Below are positions 52,448 to 61,854 of a stretch of DNA of 64,000 nucleotides, one piece after another (within the stretch, counting starts at the first letter, position 1; each line of letters starts with the position of its first letter). The translations under genes were made by a program, and so were the position numbers. The stretch is from positions 64,648 to 128,647 of the forward strand of contig NZ_JAVDBT010000011.1 in the NCBI RefSeq assembly GCF_030848395.1, read 5' to 3'. The DNA comes from Pseudogemmobacter lacusdianii (GTDB lineage: Bacteria; Pseudomonadota; Alphaproteobacteria; Rhodobacterales; Rhodobacteraceae). The notes beneath the pieces were generated by a model. It was not told where the DNA came from, made no database searches, and saw only the letters and a list, made by a program, of their open reading frames with translations.

Positions 52448-53896
52448 ATGCTTTCTCTCGCTGACTACCGGAGCCAATGGTTTGGCAATATCCGCCCCGA
52501 TCTCCTGTCCGGCCTTGTGGTGGCGCTGGCGCTGATCCCCGAGGCCATTGCCTTTTCCATCATTGCGGGCGTCGATCCCAAGGTCGGGCTTTACGCCAGT
52601 TTTTCCATCGCGCTCATCACCGCGATTGCCGGTGGGCGGCCCGGGATGATCTCGGCCGCGACCGCCTCCAAGGCGGTGCTGATGGTGACCCTGGTCAAGG
52701 AGAACGGTCTGCAATATCTGCTGGCCGCGACAATTCTGGCGGGGCTGTTGCAGATCGGCATGGGGTTGCTGAAACTGGGCTTCGTCATGCGCTATGTGTC
52801 GAAATCGGTGATGACCGGCTTCGTCAACGCCCTCGCGATCCTGATCTTTCTAGCGCAACTGCCGAAACTGGACCCGGGTCGCGTGCCGATGCTGACCTAT
52901 CCGTTGGGCGCGCTTGGGCTGGCGATCATCTATCTGTTTCTGCGCCTGACCACCTCCATTCCGTCGCCTCTGATCACGATCATCGTGCTGACGGCGCTGG
53001 TGCTGGCGCTGGATCTTGATGTGCGCAATGTCGGCGATATGGGCGCGCTGCCCGATACATTGCCGGTCTTCCTGTTGCCCAATGTGCCGCTGACCTATCA
53101 GACGCTGGCGATCATCTTTCCCTATGCGCTGGCGGTTGCTGTCGTGGGCCTGCTGGAAAGCCTGATGACCGCCAATCTGATCGACGAGGTCACCAATACG
53201 AAATCCGACCGCAATCAGGAATGCATCGGTCAGGGGCTGGCGAATTTCGGCACCGGCTTCATCGGCGGCATGGCTGGCTGCGCGATGATCGGGCAGAGCA
53301 TTATCAACGTGAAATCCGGCGGGCGCGGACGGCTCTCGTGCGGCTTTGCCGGGGTGATGCTGCTGATCTTCTGCGTTTCGCTTGGCGATTGGGTCAGCCT
53401 GATCCCGATGCCGGCGCTGGTGGCGATCATGGTCATGGTGTCTATCGGCACGTTTTCCTGGGCGTCGCTCGGCAATCTGCGCACCCATCTCCGGTCAAGA
53501 TCGGTGGTGATGCTGACCACGGTGGCGGCGGTGATCTGGACGCACAACCTCGCCATTGGCATGGGGGTGGGCGTGCTACTCTCGGGCCTGTTCTTCGCGG
53601 CGAAGATCGCGCAGCTGTTCCGGGTGACCTCCAGCGAAGACGCGGGCACCCGCACCTACCGCGTCGAGGGCCAGCTGTTCTACGGCTCGGTCGAGGATTT
53701 CAGCGCGGCGTTCGACTATCGCAACCCGCCTGCGCGGGTGGTGGTCGACGTTTCGGATGCGCATATCTGGGACATCTCCTCGGTGCAGGCGCTGAACGCT
53801 GCCTCGGCCACGATTGTTGACCGGCTAGGCACAATGGACAGGGAAAGGGCGGGCGATATGCTGCGCACCGCAGTGAAGGAGAACCAGCATGTCTGA
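52448..53896 (+). CDS. SulP-family permease (second copy) with STAS domain
   Basis: 482 residues. Membrane domain with '[29 protein letters not shown]' (split over 23-51) and '[27 protein letters not shown]'; a short C-terminal STAS-like domain ('[19 protein letters not shown]'). Only distantly like the SulP at 12229, so not a recent duplicate. Substrate unknown (sulfate, bicarbonate or dicarboxylate). The end overlaps the next gene by 8 bases. Confidence 0.92.
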   Translation: MLSLADYRSQWFGNIRPDLLSGLVVALALIPEAIAFSIIAGVDPKVGLYASFSIALITAIAGGRPGMISAATASKAVLMVTLVKENGLQYLLAATILAGLLQIGMGLLKLGFVMRYVSKSVMTGFVNALAILIFLAQLPKLDPGRVPMLTYPLGALGLAIIYLFLRLTTSIPSPLITIIVLTALVLALDLDVRNVGDMGALPDTLPVFLLPNVPLTYQTLAIIFPYALAVAVVGLLESLMTANLIDEVTNTKSDRNQECIGQGLANFGTGFIGGMAGCAMIGQSIINVKSGGRGRLSCGFAGVMLLIFCVSLGDWVSLIPMPALVAIMVMVSIGTFSWASLGNLRTHLRSRSVVMLTTVAAVIWTHNLAIGMGVGVLLSGLFFAAKIAQLFRVTSSEDAGTRTYRVEGQLFYGSVEDFSAAFDYRNPPARVVVDVSDAHIWDISSVQALNAASATIVDRLGTMDRERAGDMLRTAVKENQHV

Positions 53897-54899
53897 TGAG
53901 ATACGGATGACCGAGGCAGAGATCCTCGCGCTGGCGCAGGGTTTTCTGGTATCTCACGGGGTGTCGCAGCTGCAGGCGGCAGCCATGGCCGGGTTTCTGA
54001 CGCGCGCGCAGCGTGACGGATGCCTGTCCCACGGTTTGCAACGACTGCCCGGAACGCGCGACACCATGGCCCATCCGGCCTTCAACCGGGAGGCGGTTCC
54101 GGCGGTAACGCAGGTGACCCCGGCGGTTTTGCGCGTCGATGCGCGTTTCGGCTTCTCGGCCCTTGCGGCGCAGACCGGCCTTCCCGCTCTGATCTCCAGT
54201 GCGCGCAATCTGGGCATTGCATTCATGGCGGTCAACAACGGCTTTCACGCGACAGCTCTCTGGCCGCTGGTCGAGGAGATCGCGGCAGAGGGTCTGGCTG
54301 CGATGTCGATGAACCCGACCCATGACTGGGTGGCCCCTGCGGGCGGCACGCGGCCGGTTCTGGGCACCAATCCACTGGCCTTCGCCTGGCCGCGGCCCGG
54401 CGGCAAGGCCCCCTATGTGTTCGATTTTGCCACAACGGCCGCCGCGCGCGCGGATATCGCGATGCACCGGCAAGCGGGCAGATCCATCCCCGAAGGCTGG
54501 GGGCTGGATGCCGGGGGTCAGCCCACCACGGATCCGGCAGAGGTTCTGGCCGGGGCGATGCTGCCCTTCGGCGGGCACAAGGGCTCGGCGCTGGCCACGA
54601 TGATCGAATTACTGGCAGGCCCGCTCATTGGAGACCGGACCAGCCGGGCCTCGGCGGCCTTCGATCAGGGGCACAACGCCGCCCCCTGCCATGGCGAGTT
54701 GATCATCGCCTTCAATCCGGTTCTGCTGGCGGGGGAGATGGAGCAGACACAGGCAGAGCAGATGCTTGACGCGATTTCGGATCAGGGCGCCCGGCTGCCA
54801 GGCAGCCGCCGGCATGCCATGCGGCAGCGGAACCTGCGCGATGGAATCCCGGTCAGCAGGGCATTGCTGGATCGCATCCGTGGCATGATGCCGGGCTGA
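53889..54899 (+). CDS. Ldh_2-family (malate/L-lactate/ureidoglycolate) dehydrogenase
   Basis: 336 residues of the NAD(P)-dependent Ldh_2 fold. Typical 'RDGCLSHGLQRLP' near the N terminus and the catalytic-region motif 'AVNNGFHATALWPLVEEIA'; 'GTNPLAFAWPRPGG' and 'LPFGGHKGSALATMIELL' are well conserved. Likely reduces a 2-keto acid or cyclic imine such as pyrroline-2-carboxylate. Overlap with SulP suggests a transport-plus-metabolism unit. Confidence 0.88.
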   Translation: MSDEIRMTEAEILALAQGFLVSHGVSQLQAAAMAGFLTRAQRDGCLSHGLQRLPGTRDTMAHPAFNREAVPAVTQVTPAVLRVDARFGFSALAAQTGLPALISSARNLGIAFMAVNNGFHATALWPLVEEIAAEGLAAMSMNPTHDWVAPAGGTRPVLGTNPLAFAWPRPGGKAPYVFDFATTAAARADIAMHRQAGRSIPEGWGLDAGGQPTTDPAEVLAGAMLPFGGHKGSALATMIELLAGPLIGDRTSRASAAFDQGHNAAPCHGELIIAFNPVLLAGEMEQTQAEQMLDAISDQGARLPGSRRHAMRQRNLRDGIPVSRALLDRIRGMMPG

Positions 54900-55115
54900 C
54901 ATTTCCGGCCTGGCTGAGCATGGAGATGATCGGCCAGGCGCCCACCGGCCTTGACGCAGTAAACCGGAGCATCAAACAGACGAGCGCCCCGCAACATCAG
55001 GCAAAGGCGGAAGCGGGATGGAGAGCGAAACTATCTTGCTTGCCGCCGGCTTCTTTCTGGTCGGGACAGGCTGAAAAACGCCCCGCCGTAACTGTGGCGG
55101 GACGTTGAGAGCATA

Positions 55116-56152
55116 TCAGCCCTTTTCCGAGGCAAACGATGCCCGGTATTGCGACTGGCGCTCCAGCATCCAGCCTGGATATTCGGCGGAAGTTTCGTCA
55201 CGCTGTCGAGCGCGGCCAGATCCTCGGCGGACAGCGCCACCTCGGTCGAGCGGATGTTGTCTTGCAACTGCTCGATCCGTTTGGCGCCGACGATCACGCT
55301 GGTCACCGCCGGCTGGTGCAAGAGCCAGGCGAGGGCCACCTGCGCCACCGTGCAGTCCTTGCCCGAGGCTATCCCGCGCATCACCGCAATGGCGGCATCG
55401 CCGCGCGCCAGATCCACGGGCGGGAAGTTGAAGCTCGCACGCCGGCCGTCATTGGCGGTAGTGCCGCCGCTATATTTGCCCGACAGGAAGCCCCCGGCCA
55501 GCGGGCTCCAGACCATCAGGCCAAGACCTTCGGCGCGCAGCATCGGCGCAATCTCGCGCTCCAGATCGCGACCGACCAGCGTGTAATAGGCCTGCAAGGA
55601 CAGGATCGGTGCCAGCTTTCGCGCATCAGTGATGCCGATGGCCTTGACGATCTGCCAGGCTGCCCAATTCGACAGGCCAATGTAGCGCACATGGCCTTGC
55701 CGGACGAGCGTGTCGAGCGCCTCCAGCGTCTCGACAATCGGTGTCACCGGATCGAAGCCGTGGATCTGGTAGAGGTCGATATAATCAATCTGCAGCCGCG
55801 ACAGGCTGGCCTTGGCCTGCGCCATGATATGGGCGCGCGAGGCACCACGGGCATTCGGCCCGTCGCCCATCGGTCCCAGAACCTTGGTCGCGATCACCAC
55901 ATCGTCGCGCGGGATGCCGAGGTTGCGGATCGCCTGGCCGAGGATCCGCTCGCTCTCGCCGCCAGCATAGACATTGGCGGTGTCGATGAAATTGAGGCCA
56001 GCGTCAAAGGCCGCTCTGACCAGTGTGTCGGCCTCATCCTGTTGCAACTGGCCGATCTGGCCTCACATGCCGTCCGATCCGCCGAAGGTCATGGTGCCGA
56101 GGCAGAGTTCAGAGACCAGAAGGCCGCTCGGGCCGAGAGTGTGATAACGCAT
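55116..56152 (-). pseudogene. Aldo/keto reductase with nonsense codon and frameshift
   Basis: The ATG at 56152 (AAGGAA upstream) gives 'MRYHTLGPSGLLVSELCLG', but codon 30 is TGA (56063-56065) where the family has Trp ('DGMWGQIG'). The same frame then continues through 'NFIDTANVYAGGESERILG', with the catalytic Asp and Tyr, to about 55183. There one base is missing: restoring it changes 'PPNIQAGC' to the normal 'PPNYPGWMLERQSQYR' and moves the stop to 55116-55118. Two independent lesions, so the gene is probably dead. Divergent partner of the broken AraC gene. Confidence 0.85.
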
Positions 56153-56329
56153 GGGCTGTTCCTTTCGCAGTGTAGGGCAGGGCCGGGGGCAACGCCGCCG
56201 GTTCAATGTGAAGATAGCGCTGTCCCATGCGGACCGGCGACGCGGATCTTCCCATATCCTTGCACGATCCTCTCATTCATGCGGGATGCCGGGGTGCACC
56301 CTGATAGGTCAGTGACTAGAGTGCGGGGC

Positions 56330-57230
56330 ATGGAAACCAATTACCTCTCGCCGCTCAAGGACCTGATTGACCGCCAATGGCGGGCACATGCCCGGGAAAC
56401 CCAGGTCGATGGCCTGCTGCTGACCTCGGTCGCGGCACCGACCGGCCCGATCCACGCTGTCTAACGCCCCTCGCTTTGTGTTGTCGTGCAAGGCGCCAAG
56501 ACCGAGCATGCTCGGGGACCGCGCCTATCGGTATGATGAGGGGAAATGCCTGATCGCGTCGATGGAGGTGCCGATCCGGGCTGAGATCACCCGCGCGACG
56601 CCGGAGCGCCCCTATCTGCCCTTCAGTCTCGCGCTGGATCTCGCCACGATCTCTGACCTTTTGCTGGAGTTGGGTGGAACAGAGGAGACGCCTGCGGGCG
56701 CGGCGCTGGCGGTTCATGCGCTCAAGGCGGAGCTTGTCGATGCGCTCTGCCGCCTGCTGACCCTCTGCGCCCGACCGCGTGATATCACGATCCTTGCACC
56801 GATGATCCGACGCAAGATCACCTGGCTCTTGCTGAACGGACCCATGGGGCCCGCGCTGCGGCAGATCGGCCTCGCGGGCAGTCATATGGCGCGGATCTTT
56901 CGGGCCATCGCCTGCATCCGCGAGGGCTTCGCGGATCAGTTGAACGTGCGTGAGTTGGCGGCTGTCGCGGGAGTGAGCCCCGCGACATTCCACCGCCACG
57001 TCAAGACCGTGACGGCAATGACGCCGGTGCAATACCAGAAGCAGTTGCGTCTTCAGGAGGCGCGTCGCCTGCTGCTCGCCGAAAGCGCCGATGTCGCGCG
57101 GATCGGCTATGCCATCGGGTATGAAAGCCCGTCGCAGTTCAGCCGCGAGTATCGCCGCCTGTTCGGATCGCCGCCGGGTCGGGATGGTCAGGAGATCCGA
57201 CGAAGCCTTACTGCACAGGTCGAGGCGTGA
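56330..57230 (+). pseudogene. AraC-family regulator with nonsense codon and frameshift
   Basis: The ATG at 56330 encodes 'METNYLSPLKDLIDRQWRAH' up to 'GPIHAV', then TAA at 56462-56464 (codon 45) where the AraC_N family has Tyr ('HAVYRPSLCVVVQGAK'). After 'CVVVQGAKT' an extra base near 56503-56506 shifts the frame; from there 'MLGDRAYRYDEGKCLIASM' runs on to the C-terminal double HTH ('LAAVAGVSPATFHRHVK', 'IGYAIGYESPSQFSREYRRL'). AraC_N proteins commonly control a divergent aldo/keto reductase, as here. Both members of the pair are broken. Confidence 0.85.
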
Positions 57231-58056
57231 GAGCTGTAAGGGGGGGCAACACAACGGCAGTGCAGCCGGCTCAGCCCCGGCGAGTGCTTAATCGCCATCT
57301 TTCTGGTTATCACTCTTCGTCAAAGCCGATTATGTCCATAAATCTGCAGCACCCGATCGAGAAATGAGGGGGCTTCTCTTGACCTGTCATGCGGTTGGCT
57401 CGGGCCCCTTGCACCAAGATGGCCTCTGGCCAGCACGGCCTGTCGACCTCGGCCAGAGGTTGGCACTTTTACACCCGGTAGTTATGGGCGTGCAGGGATC
57501 TGTTATTCCCTCTTTCCGGCCTCTTTGGTCGTCGGGTTCGCAGATCGGTGGCACCCTCTGATTGCGCTTCCGGCCCCGTCCCTCTTCCCGGTCGTGCGCT
57601 ACGGCGGCATGTGCCGATCCGGCGGCCCGGCAGTATACGGGTCCGGTGCTTTGCCTAGCCCGTGGCGGCAGGTCGGCGGGGAAGGGTGCGCACTGGCCTG
57701 TTTGCAGCCTGGGTGATGATCGCCGGTGGTCGCCTGTCGGGTCTTCCTGCCGGTTCCTTCAGGATCGCCGCTGTCTCCTGTCTCTCTGGAGGTGACGGGA
57801 CCGCTCGCATGCGTCCTCTGTGATGGGCTGATCTGGCCGAAGATCAGCGCGCGGGAGCGCGCTTCGACGTCTCGGCGCAACAGCGTCGTGGGACTTTCTT
57901 CCCCTGGGCTTCGCCCATTCCTCGCGGAAGACAAGAAAGCCCTGCCTGTGCTGTCAGGGTCCCAAGCGGGACTGCGCCGGCCGTCGTCTCCTGCCTGTCG
58001 ATCGCCATCGAGGACGCAATGGAGCGGGCCCGAACACGAGAGAATGGAGACAGACA
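57231..58056. other. Long non-coding stretch upstream of DUF736
   Basis: 826 bases with no gene I can support; open frames on both strands lack recognisable content and ribosome-binding sites. The last ~300 bases are probably the DUF736 leader: CTGTCTCC at 57771-57778 and GTCTCC at 57986-57991 are complementary to the GGAGACAG at 58046-58053 that contains the ribosome-binding site. Confidence 0.4.
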
Positions 58057-58380
58057 ATGGCGACCATCGGCACCTTCAAGAAGATCGGCAACGAATACAC
58101 CGGAGAAATCGTCACCCTGAGCGTGCAGGCCAAGGGCGTGCGCATCGTCCCCGACCTGCGGGCCACGGGCGAGAACGCACCTTCGCACCGGATCCTGGTG
58201 GGCCGCGCGGAGATCGGCGCGGCCTGGTCGAAGCGCTCGACCGAGGGCCGGGACTATCTGGGCCTGAAGCTGGACGATCCGAGCTTCTCGCACCCGATCT
58301 ACGCCAACCTCTTCGACGACGAGGACGGTGAGGGCCATAGCCTGATCTGGTCGCGTCCCAACAGCCGCCGGGGGGAATAA
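58057..58380 (+). CDS. DUF736 protein
   Basis: 107 residues beginning 'MATIGTFKKIGNEYTGEI', diagnostic for DUF736, with 'GRAEIGAAWSKRSTEGRDYLGLKLDDPSF' (split over 49-77). Single small beta-rich domain. Very common on alphaproteobacterial plasmids and integrative elements; function unknown. Confidence 0.95.
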   Translation: MATIGTFKKIGNEYTGEIVTLSVQAKGVRIVPDLRATGENAPSHRILVGRAEIGAAWSKRSTEGRDYLGLKLDDPSFSHPIYANLFDDEDGEGHSLIWSRPNSRRGE

Positions 58381-58430
58381 TCCCTCCAACCAGGGCTCCG
58401 GTCAAAAGGCCGGGGCCTTCGTGGATCCTC

Positions 58431-59756
58431 TCAGACTGCCGCGTTTGCGATCAGAGCGTTTCGCGCGGCCTCATATGCATCCACCAGCGCCGGCTGCCCC
58501 TTCAACCCCTCAAGCGCGAAGCTGTTGAGGAACTGGCGCCCGGCGAACAGCCTGCGGTCAACCGGGGTAAGCGCGGCCTCATCGCAGGTCGCTTGCCAGC
58601 CCGCTGCAATCGCTTCGATCTGGCGCTCGATGAGGGCCACGGCGTCGCTTTCCTTCAGGTGGAAGTCCGGAGCTGCGGCAAGGCAGGTGGCAAGCGTGCT
58701 GGCACGCGCGTCACCCTTGATCAGCATCGCTTGCGAGGCTTCGCTGCCCGTTCGCCCCTGTGGGCAGATGTCATAGGCCGGGGTCAGTGTCAGCTGTCGG
58801 CCATCCCAGAAGGCTGCATGGTTGCGGGCGTGATCATCGGTATTGCCGCAAAGGACATTGAACGCGATCCGACCGTAAAGCTCGTGCAGTGTTGCCTTGG
58901 GTTCCGAGAAGCGATGGCGGATCAATTCGGCCAGATCCTCATATGAGGCATAGCGGGCCATCATTTCGTCCAGCCCCAGCATGGTCAGGGCCGAAACCAT
59001 CGCATGCCGGATCCAGCCAAGGTCCGTATGCGTTCGGTCAAAGCGTTCGACCAGCAGCACGTCCTTGTGCGCGGCCTGGGTCATCTCGACCGTCGCGACG
59101 TTCAGCCCGGCGGCGCGGGCCAGCCGCATGGCGATGAACTCGGCCTTGACCACGCTATAGGTGTCGTTGCCAGCGGAAAACTTCGCGATGAACTTGCGGC
59201 CACCATCATTGATCATGGCCTTGGGGCGCGCGCCGCCAATGGATGTGCCGTGGTTGAGGGCCTGATCCAGCGCGGGCGGCAGTGGCACACCCTGCTCAAT
59301 CAGGTTTGCTGCTTCCTGCAATTCGGCCAGCGAGGCCTCTGTCGCCAGGCGCGGGACATATTCCGTGGCCGAGGCCTGGAAATCGAGCGCACCAATACGG
59401 TCGGATCCCGATTGCAGCAAAAAGGTAAGCTCGCTCAGCTCGGGGACATCGGGCGCATCGGGTTTCTTGCCGGTCAGCCGGTTGATGATGACGCGGCGGC
59501 CCCAGGCATCGGGCGATCCATCCCGGATGCAGCTCGCCATGCCCAGGCCGGGTGCGGGTTCGATTGTTCCCTCGCGCAGGGGCAGTTCCGGCTCGTAAAT
59601 CGGGATCGCACGGGGATTGCGCCGATAGCTGGCGCCATAGGTATAGGTCAGCCGGGTGCCATCCGGATCAAGTCGCCCGGCCACGACAGGCTCTGCTGCG
59701 CCCGGCAACCAGACCCAGACAAAGGCGCCTTTGGGCGTGGTGTCAGAAGTCATCAT
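58431..59756 (-). CDS. hipA: HipA-type Ser/Thr kinase toxin
   Basis: 441 residues. Kinase features: Gly-rich ATP loop 'TSIGGARPKAMI', catalytic segment 'LCGNTDDHARNHAAF' and the metal-binding 'AYDICPQ'. HipA phosphorylates glutamyl-tRNA synthetase in E. coli and causes dormancy; the target here is unknown. It overlaps hipB, the usual antitoxin-first order. Several ATGs lie in tandem at the start; the second was used. Confidence 0.92.
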   Translation of the reverse strand: MMTSDTTPKGAFVWVWLPGAAEPVVAGRLDPDGTRLTYTYGASYRRNPRAIPIYEPELPLREGTIEPAPGLGMASCIRDGSPDAWGRRVIINRLTGKKPDAPDVPELSELTFLLQSGSDRIGALDFQASATEYVPRLATEASLAELQEAANLIEQGVPLPPALDQALNHGTSIGGARPKAMINDGGRKFIAKFSAGNDTYSVVKAEFIAMRLARAAGLNVATVEMTQAAHKDVLLVERFDRTHTDLGWIRHAMVSALTMLGLDEMMARYASYEDLAELIRHRFSEPKATLHELYGRIAFNVLCGNTDDHARNHAAFWDGRQLTLTPAYDICPQGRTGSEASQAMLIKGDARASTLATCLAAAPDFHLKESDAVALIERQIEAIAAGWQATCDEAALTPVDRRLFAGRQFLNSFALEGLKGQPALVDAYEAARNALIANAAV

Positions 59757-60075
59757 CAACCTCGCGTGCTTTTTGTCTTACGCTTTTGGGCAGCAAGGCG
59801 AGCTTTTCTCCCAGATGCGCGTTGTGCAACTGCAGGCTGCCCGCGTCCTGCCCAAAGAGCGGCACCCCGGCGAGAGCGGCCACCTCGAACACGATGCCCA
59901 CCTCAGGCCCGGCCGCGCCCTTCTCGATATTGGACAGCGTGGTGCGACTGATACCTGCGCGGTCGGCCAGGTCCTGTGCGGTGAGACCACGCTCGAGCCG
60001 GCCGATGCGGATCATCCTACCCAGCATGATCAGCGCGTCGCGGGTTACACGGGAATAGCTTCGTTCGCGCTTCAT
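59743..60075 (-). CDS. hipB: HipB-type XRE antitoxin
   Basis: 110 residues. The XRE helix-turn-helix spans about 22-77 ('RRLERGLTAQDLADRAGISRTTLSNIEKG'; key helices at 33-50). It binds and neutralises HipA and represses its own promoter. Candidate operators lie just upstream (60097-60131). Confidence 0.9.
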   Translation of the reverse strand: MKRERSYSRVTRDALIMLGRMIRIGRLERGLTAQDLADRAGISRTTLSNIEKGAAGPEVGIVFEVAALAGVPLFGQDAGSLQLHNAHLGEKLALLPKSVRQKAREVDDDF

Positions 60076-60096
60076 GACCTATGCCGTGCTCATTAT

Positions 60097-60131
60097 GTTG
60101 AACGTAGGATCAACTCGCGTCCATAATTATG
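60097..60131. promoter_or_regulatory. Two inverted repeats upstream of hipBA
   Basis: GTTGA-N8-TCAAC (60097-60114) and CATAATTATG (60122-60131), 22-56 bases before the hipB start in the minus-strand direction, in an A/T-rich stretch. Typical placing for HipB autoregulation. Confidence 0.5.
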
Positions 60132-60292
60132 TGCATGATGTATGGGCGCGCGCGTGCTGTCAACCGAAGGCCATAAAAATGGACGAAAGGAATCAATATG
60201 TTCAGAATTCTGGACTAAATATCATGAATCAGGCCGCATCGCAGGCAAGTGGAAGGGGCGCGTCCAGCTCAGCGGCCGACAGGCGGGCAACC

Positions 60293-60937
60293 TTATCCAA
60301 GCGCGGCTCCCGCGCCGGACCCTGAAGGTTTTGGGTCGGCAATCGAGAGCAGGGTTGCCCGCATCCACGCGGGCGCCTGCGTTGCGCTCCTGGCGAGAAG
60401 CTTTTTGTCACTGACCGAGAGGTGACTGCTGGCCGCGTGCATCACGTCAGAGGCCCGTGCAGCACCTACATGGCGCAGGGCCTGCACCACGGTTCCGGCC
60501 GGGCTGCCGGGGGCAATCAGATGCTTGGGCGAGGTATGGCGAAGATCGATCACCCGCTTCCCCAGCACAACACGGCGCGAAGGCCCATCCGTCAGCCAAC
60601 GGCTCTGCGCCGCGACCTGCGTCGAGAGGCCGAGGGCGTTGGCAGCCTGTGGGCCGTCAATCTGCAGGTTTGATCCTGTTTCGCGAGCAAGAGCTTTCGC
60701 CACATCGTCGGGCGAAGGACTAAGGACCCCGAACTTCGGATGGGTTTTGGGGAAGTCATAAAGGCCGCGGGCGAGACGCCGGAGGTCTCCGGCCTTCGCC
60801 AGTCGCGACAGGGCCTGATCCACCGCGCCACGGACTGCCAAGTCCAGAAAGTCGCTGGGCGTGAAGACGCTGCCGCGTCCGCTTGCGCGGACACGCTTCA
60901 TGATCCGATCGGGAACAGAGGCAGATACAGTCTTCAT
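60293..60937 (-). CDS. DUF6088 / AbiEi-type antitoxin-like protein
   Basis: 214 residues. N-terminal winged helix ('MKRVRASGRGSVFTPSDFL', 'ALSRLAKAGDLRRLARGLYDFPK') and the AbiEi-like middle domain ('GPQAANALGLSTQVAAQSRW'). AbiEi antitoxins normally precede the nucleotidyltransferase toxin AbiEii, but none follows here: downstream lie hipB and hipA. The last ~15 residues are low in complexity; a shifted frame gives the more natural tail 'LDKVARLSAAELDAP', so a frameshift near the end is possible. Confidence 0.8.
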   Translation of the reverse strand: MKTVSASVPDRIMKRVRASGRGSVFTPSDFLDLAVRGAVDQALSRLAKAGDLRRLARGLYDFPKTHPKFGVLSPSPDDVAKALARETGSNLQIDGPQAANALGLSTQVAAQSRWLTDGPSRRVVLGKRVIDLRHTSPKHLIAPGSPAGTVVQALRHVGAARASDVMHAASSHLSVSDKKLLARSATQAPAWMRATLLSIADPKPSGSGAGAALG

Positions 60938-61470
60938 GTGTCAGAAAATAGGCTATGTTTTTCTTCCAATCAAGTGTGCGACGTAACGCAACCTGACTCT
61001 TGTTCAGACTGAGATTTTCGCGGTTGCGGACAGGGATGGCGAGCGGTGTGCTCGGCGGGGTGCGAAGGGGGCGAGCTCGGCGCTTGCGCCCTGTGCCAAG
61101 GGACTATCAGGCATTCGCTGGAAGCCACCCTATTCATCGTCGGCGCGCTGCAGATCTTTGATCTGGCCTGAAACACGTCGACACCCTTGATCAGCGAAGC
61201 GCCAAGGCCAGCGGCAGCGGAGGCATCCCGTCACGGGACACGGCCCCTGTCAGAGCCAAAGCCCCATCCCCGCTTCCATTCGCAAACCTTGGTCCGATCC
61301 GTCTCTTTGAAATCAACCCGCAAGGGGTCGGCTTGACGCTTCGCGTGCCGCCCTCGGGGATTCGGGCAAAAGGCCCGAACGCCCGAGGGTGATTGCAGAT
61401 CCGGTCAGACACTTCGGGCGCCTGTCGAGCGGGGGATGGTCCCTCGTCTCCAAAGACAGGAGCCAGTCCC
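60938..61470. other. Region without a supported gene
   Basis: 533 bases. One plus-strand frame ending at 61170 has a protein-like tail ('LEATLFIVGALQIFDLA') but no visible start, perhaps a gene remnant. The last 50 bases form a leader hairpin described separately. Confidence 0.35.
61421..61470 (+). promoter_or_regulatory. Leader with arm complementary to the ribosome-binding site
   Basis: CCTGTC (61421-61426) pairs with GACAGG (61455-61460); the second arm overlaps the AGGAG ribosome-binding site (61458-61462) of the gene at 61471. Folding could mask the site. Confidence 0.45.
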
Positions 61471-61635
61471 ATGTCCAAGAAGGATGCCACCGCTTTTGCC
61501 GCCAGCCTGGCCGCCACGCTGATGGTCTCGATCGTCGTGTTTCAGGCCGGCGATGGCAGCCATGCCGCCATGCCCGCCGATGAATATGATGGCGATGAGA
61601 CGCTCATCGCCCTCGAGATCGACCCCTGGCAGTGA
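61471..61635 (+). CDS. Small membrane protein
   Basis: 54 residues, AGGAG upstream. One membrane helix ('AASLAATLMVSIVVFQAG') followed by an acidic tail. No family known to me. Lies in the DUF736-DUF7007 accessory block. Confidence 0.65.
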   Translation: MSKKDATAFAASLAATLMVSIVVFQAGDGSHAAMPADEYDGDETLIALEIDPWQ

Positions 61636-61801
61636 GGCGCGTAAGCGCCTCACCCCCTTTGGGCGGCTTTCGCTGTGCGCCGCGCCGTCCACCCGGGGGG
61701 CGCGATCACCCGCCTGTGGCGCGCGCCGCGCAACGGTGCCGGGATGAACCCCGGCAGGGGAGAGGTCGAGGAGGGATCCGGGAAGGGTGAGCCTTCCGGT
61801 C

Positions 61802-61854
61802 CCTGAGAGAGCGCCGGTCGGCTTCGCCTGTCCTTTGCTCTCAGGAGACATCCC
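61802..61854 (+). promoter_or_regulatory. Leader hairpin overlapping the ribosome-binding site
   Basis: CCTGAGAG (61802-61809) pairs perfectly with CTCTCAGG (61838-61845), whose end is part of the AGGAG ribosome-binding site (61843-61847) of the gene at 61855. Two further hairpins stand upstream: TGCCGGG/CCCGGCA at about 61738-61757 and GGAAGG/CCTTCC at about 61786-61798. Confidence 0.55.

Noticed and set aside
39870-56464. TGA read as tryptophan (stop-codon reassignment), since two genes carry in-frame TGA
   Set aside because: Many intact genes in the window end normally at TGA, and the AraC lesion is TAA; simple nonsense mutation explains all of them.
57364-57795. Short plus-strand frames before DUF736
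   Set aside because: No ribosome-binding site and low-complexity translations; more likely part of an untranslated leader or remnant DNA.
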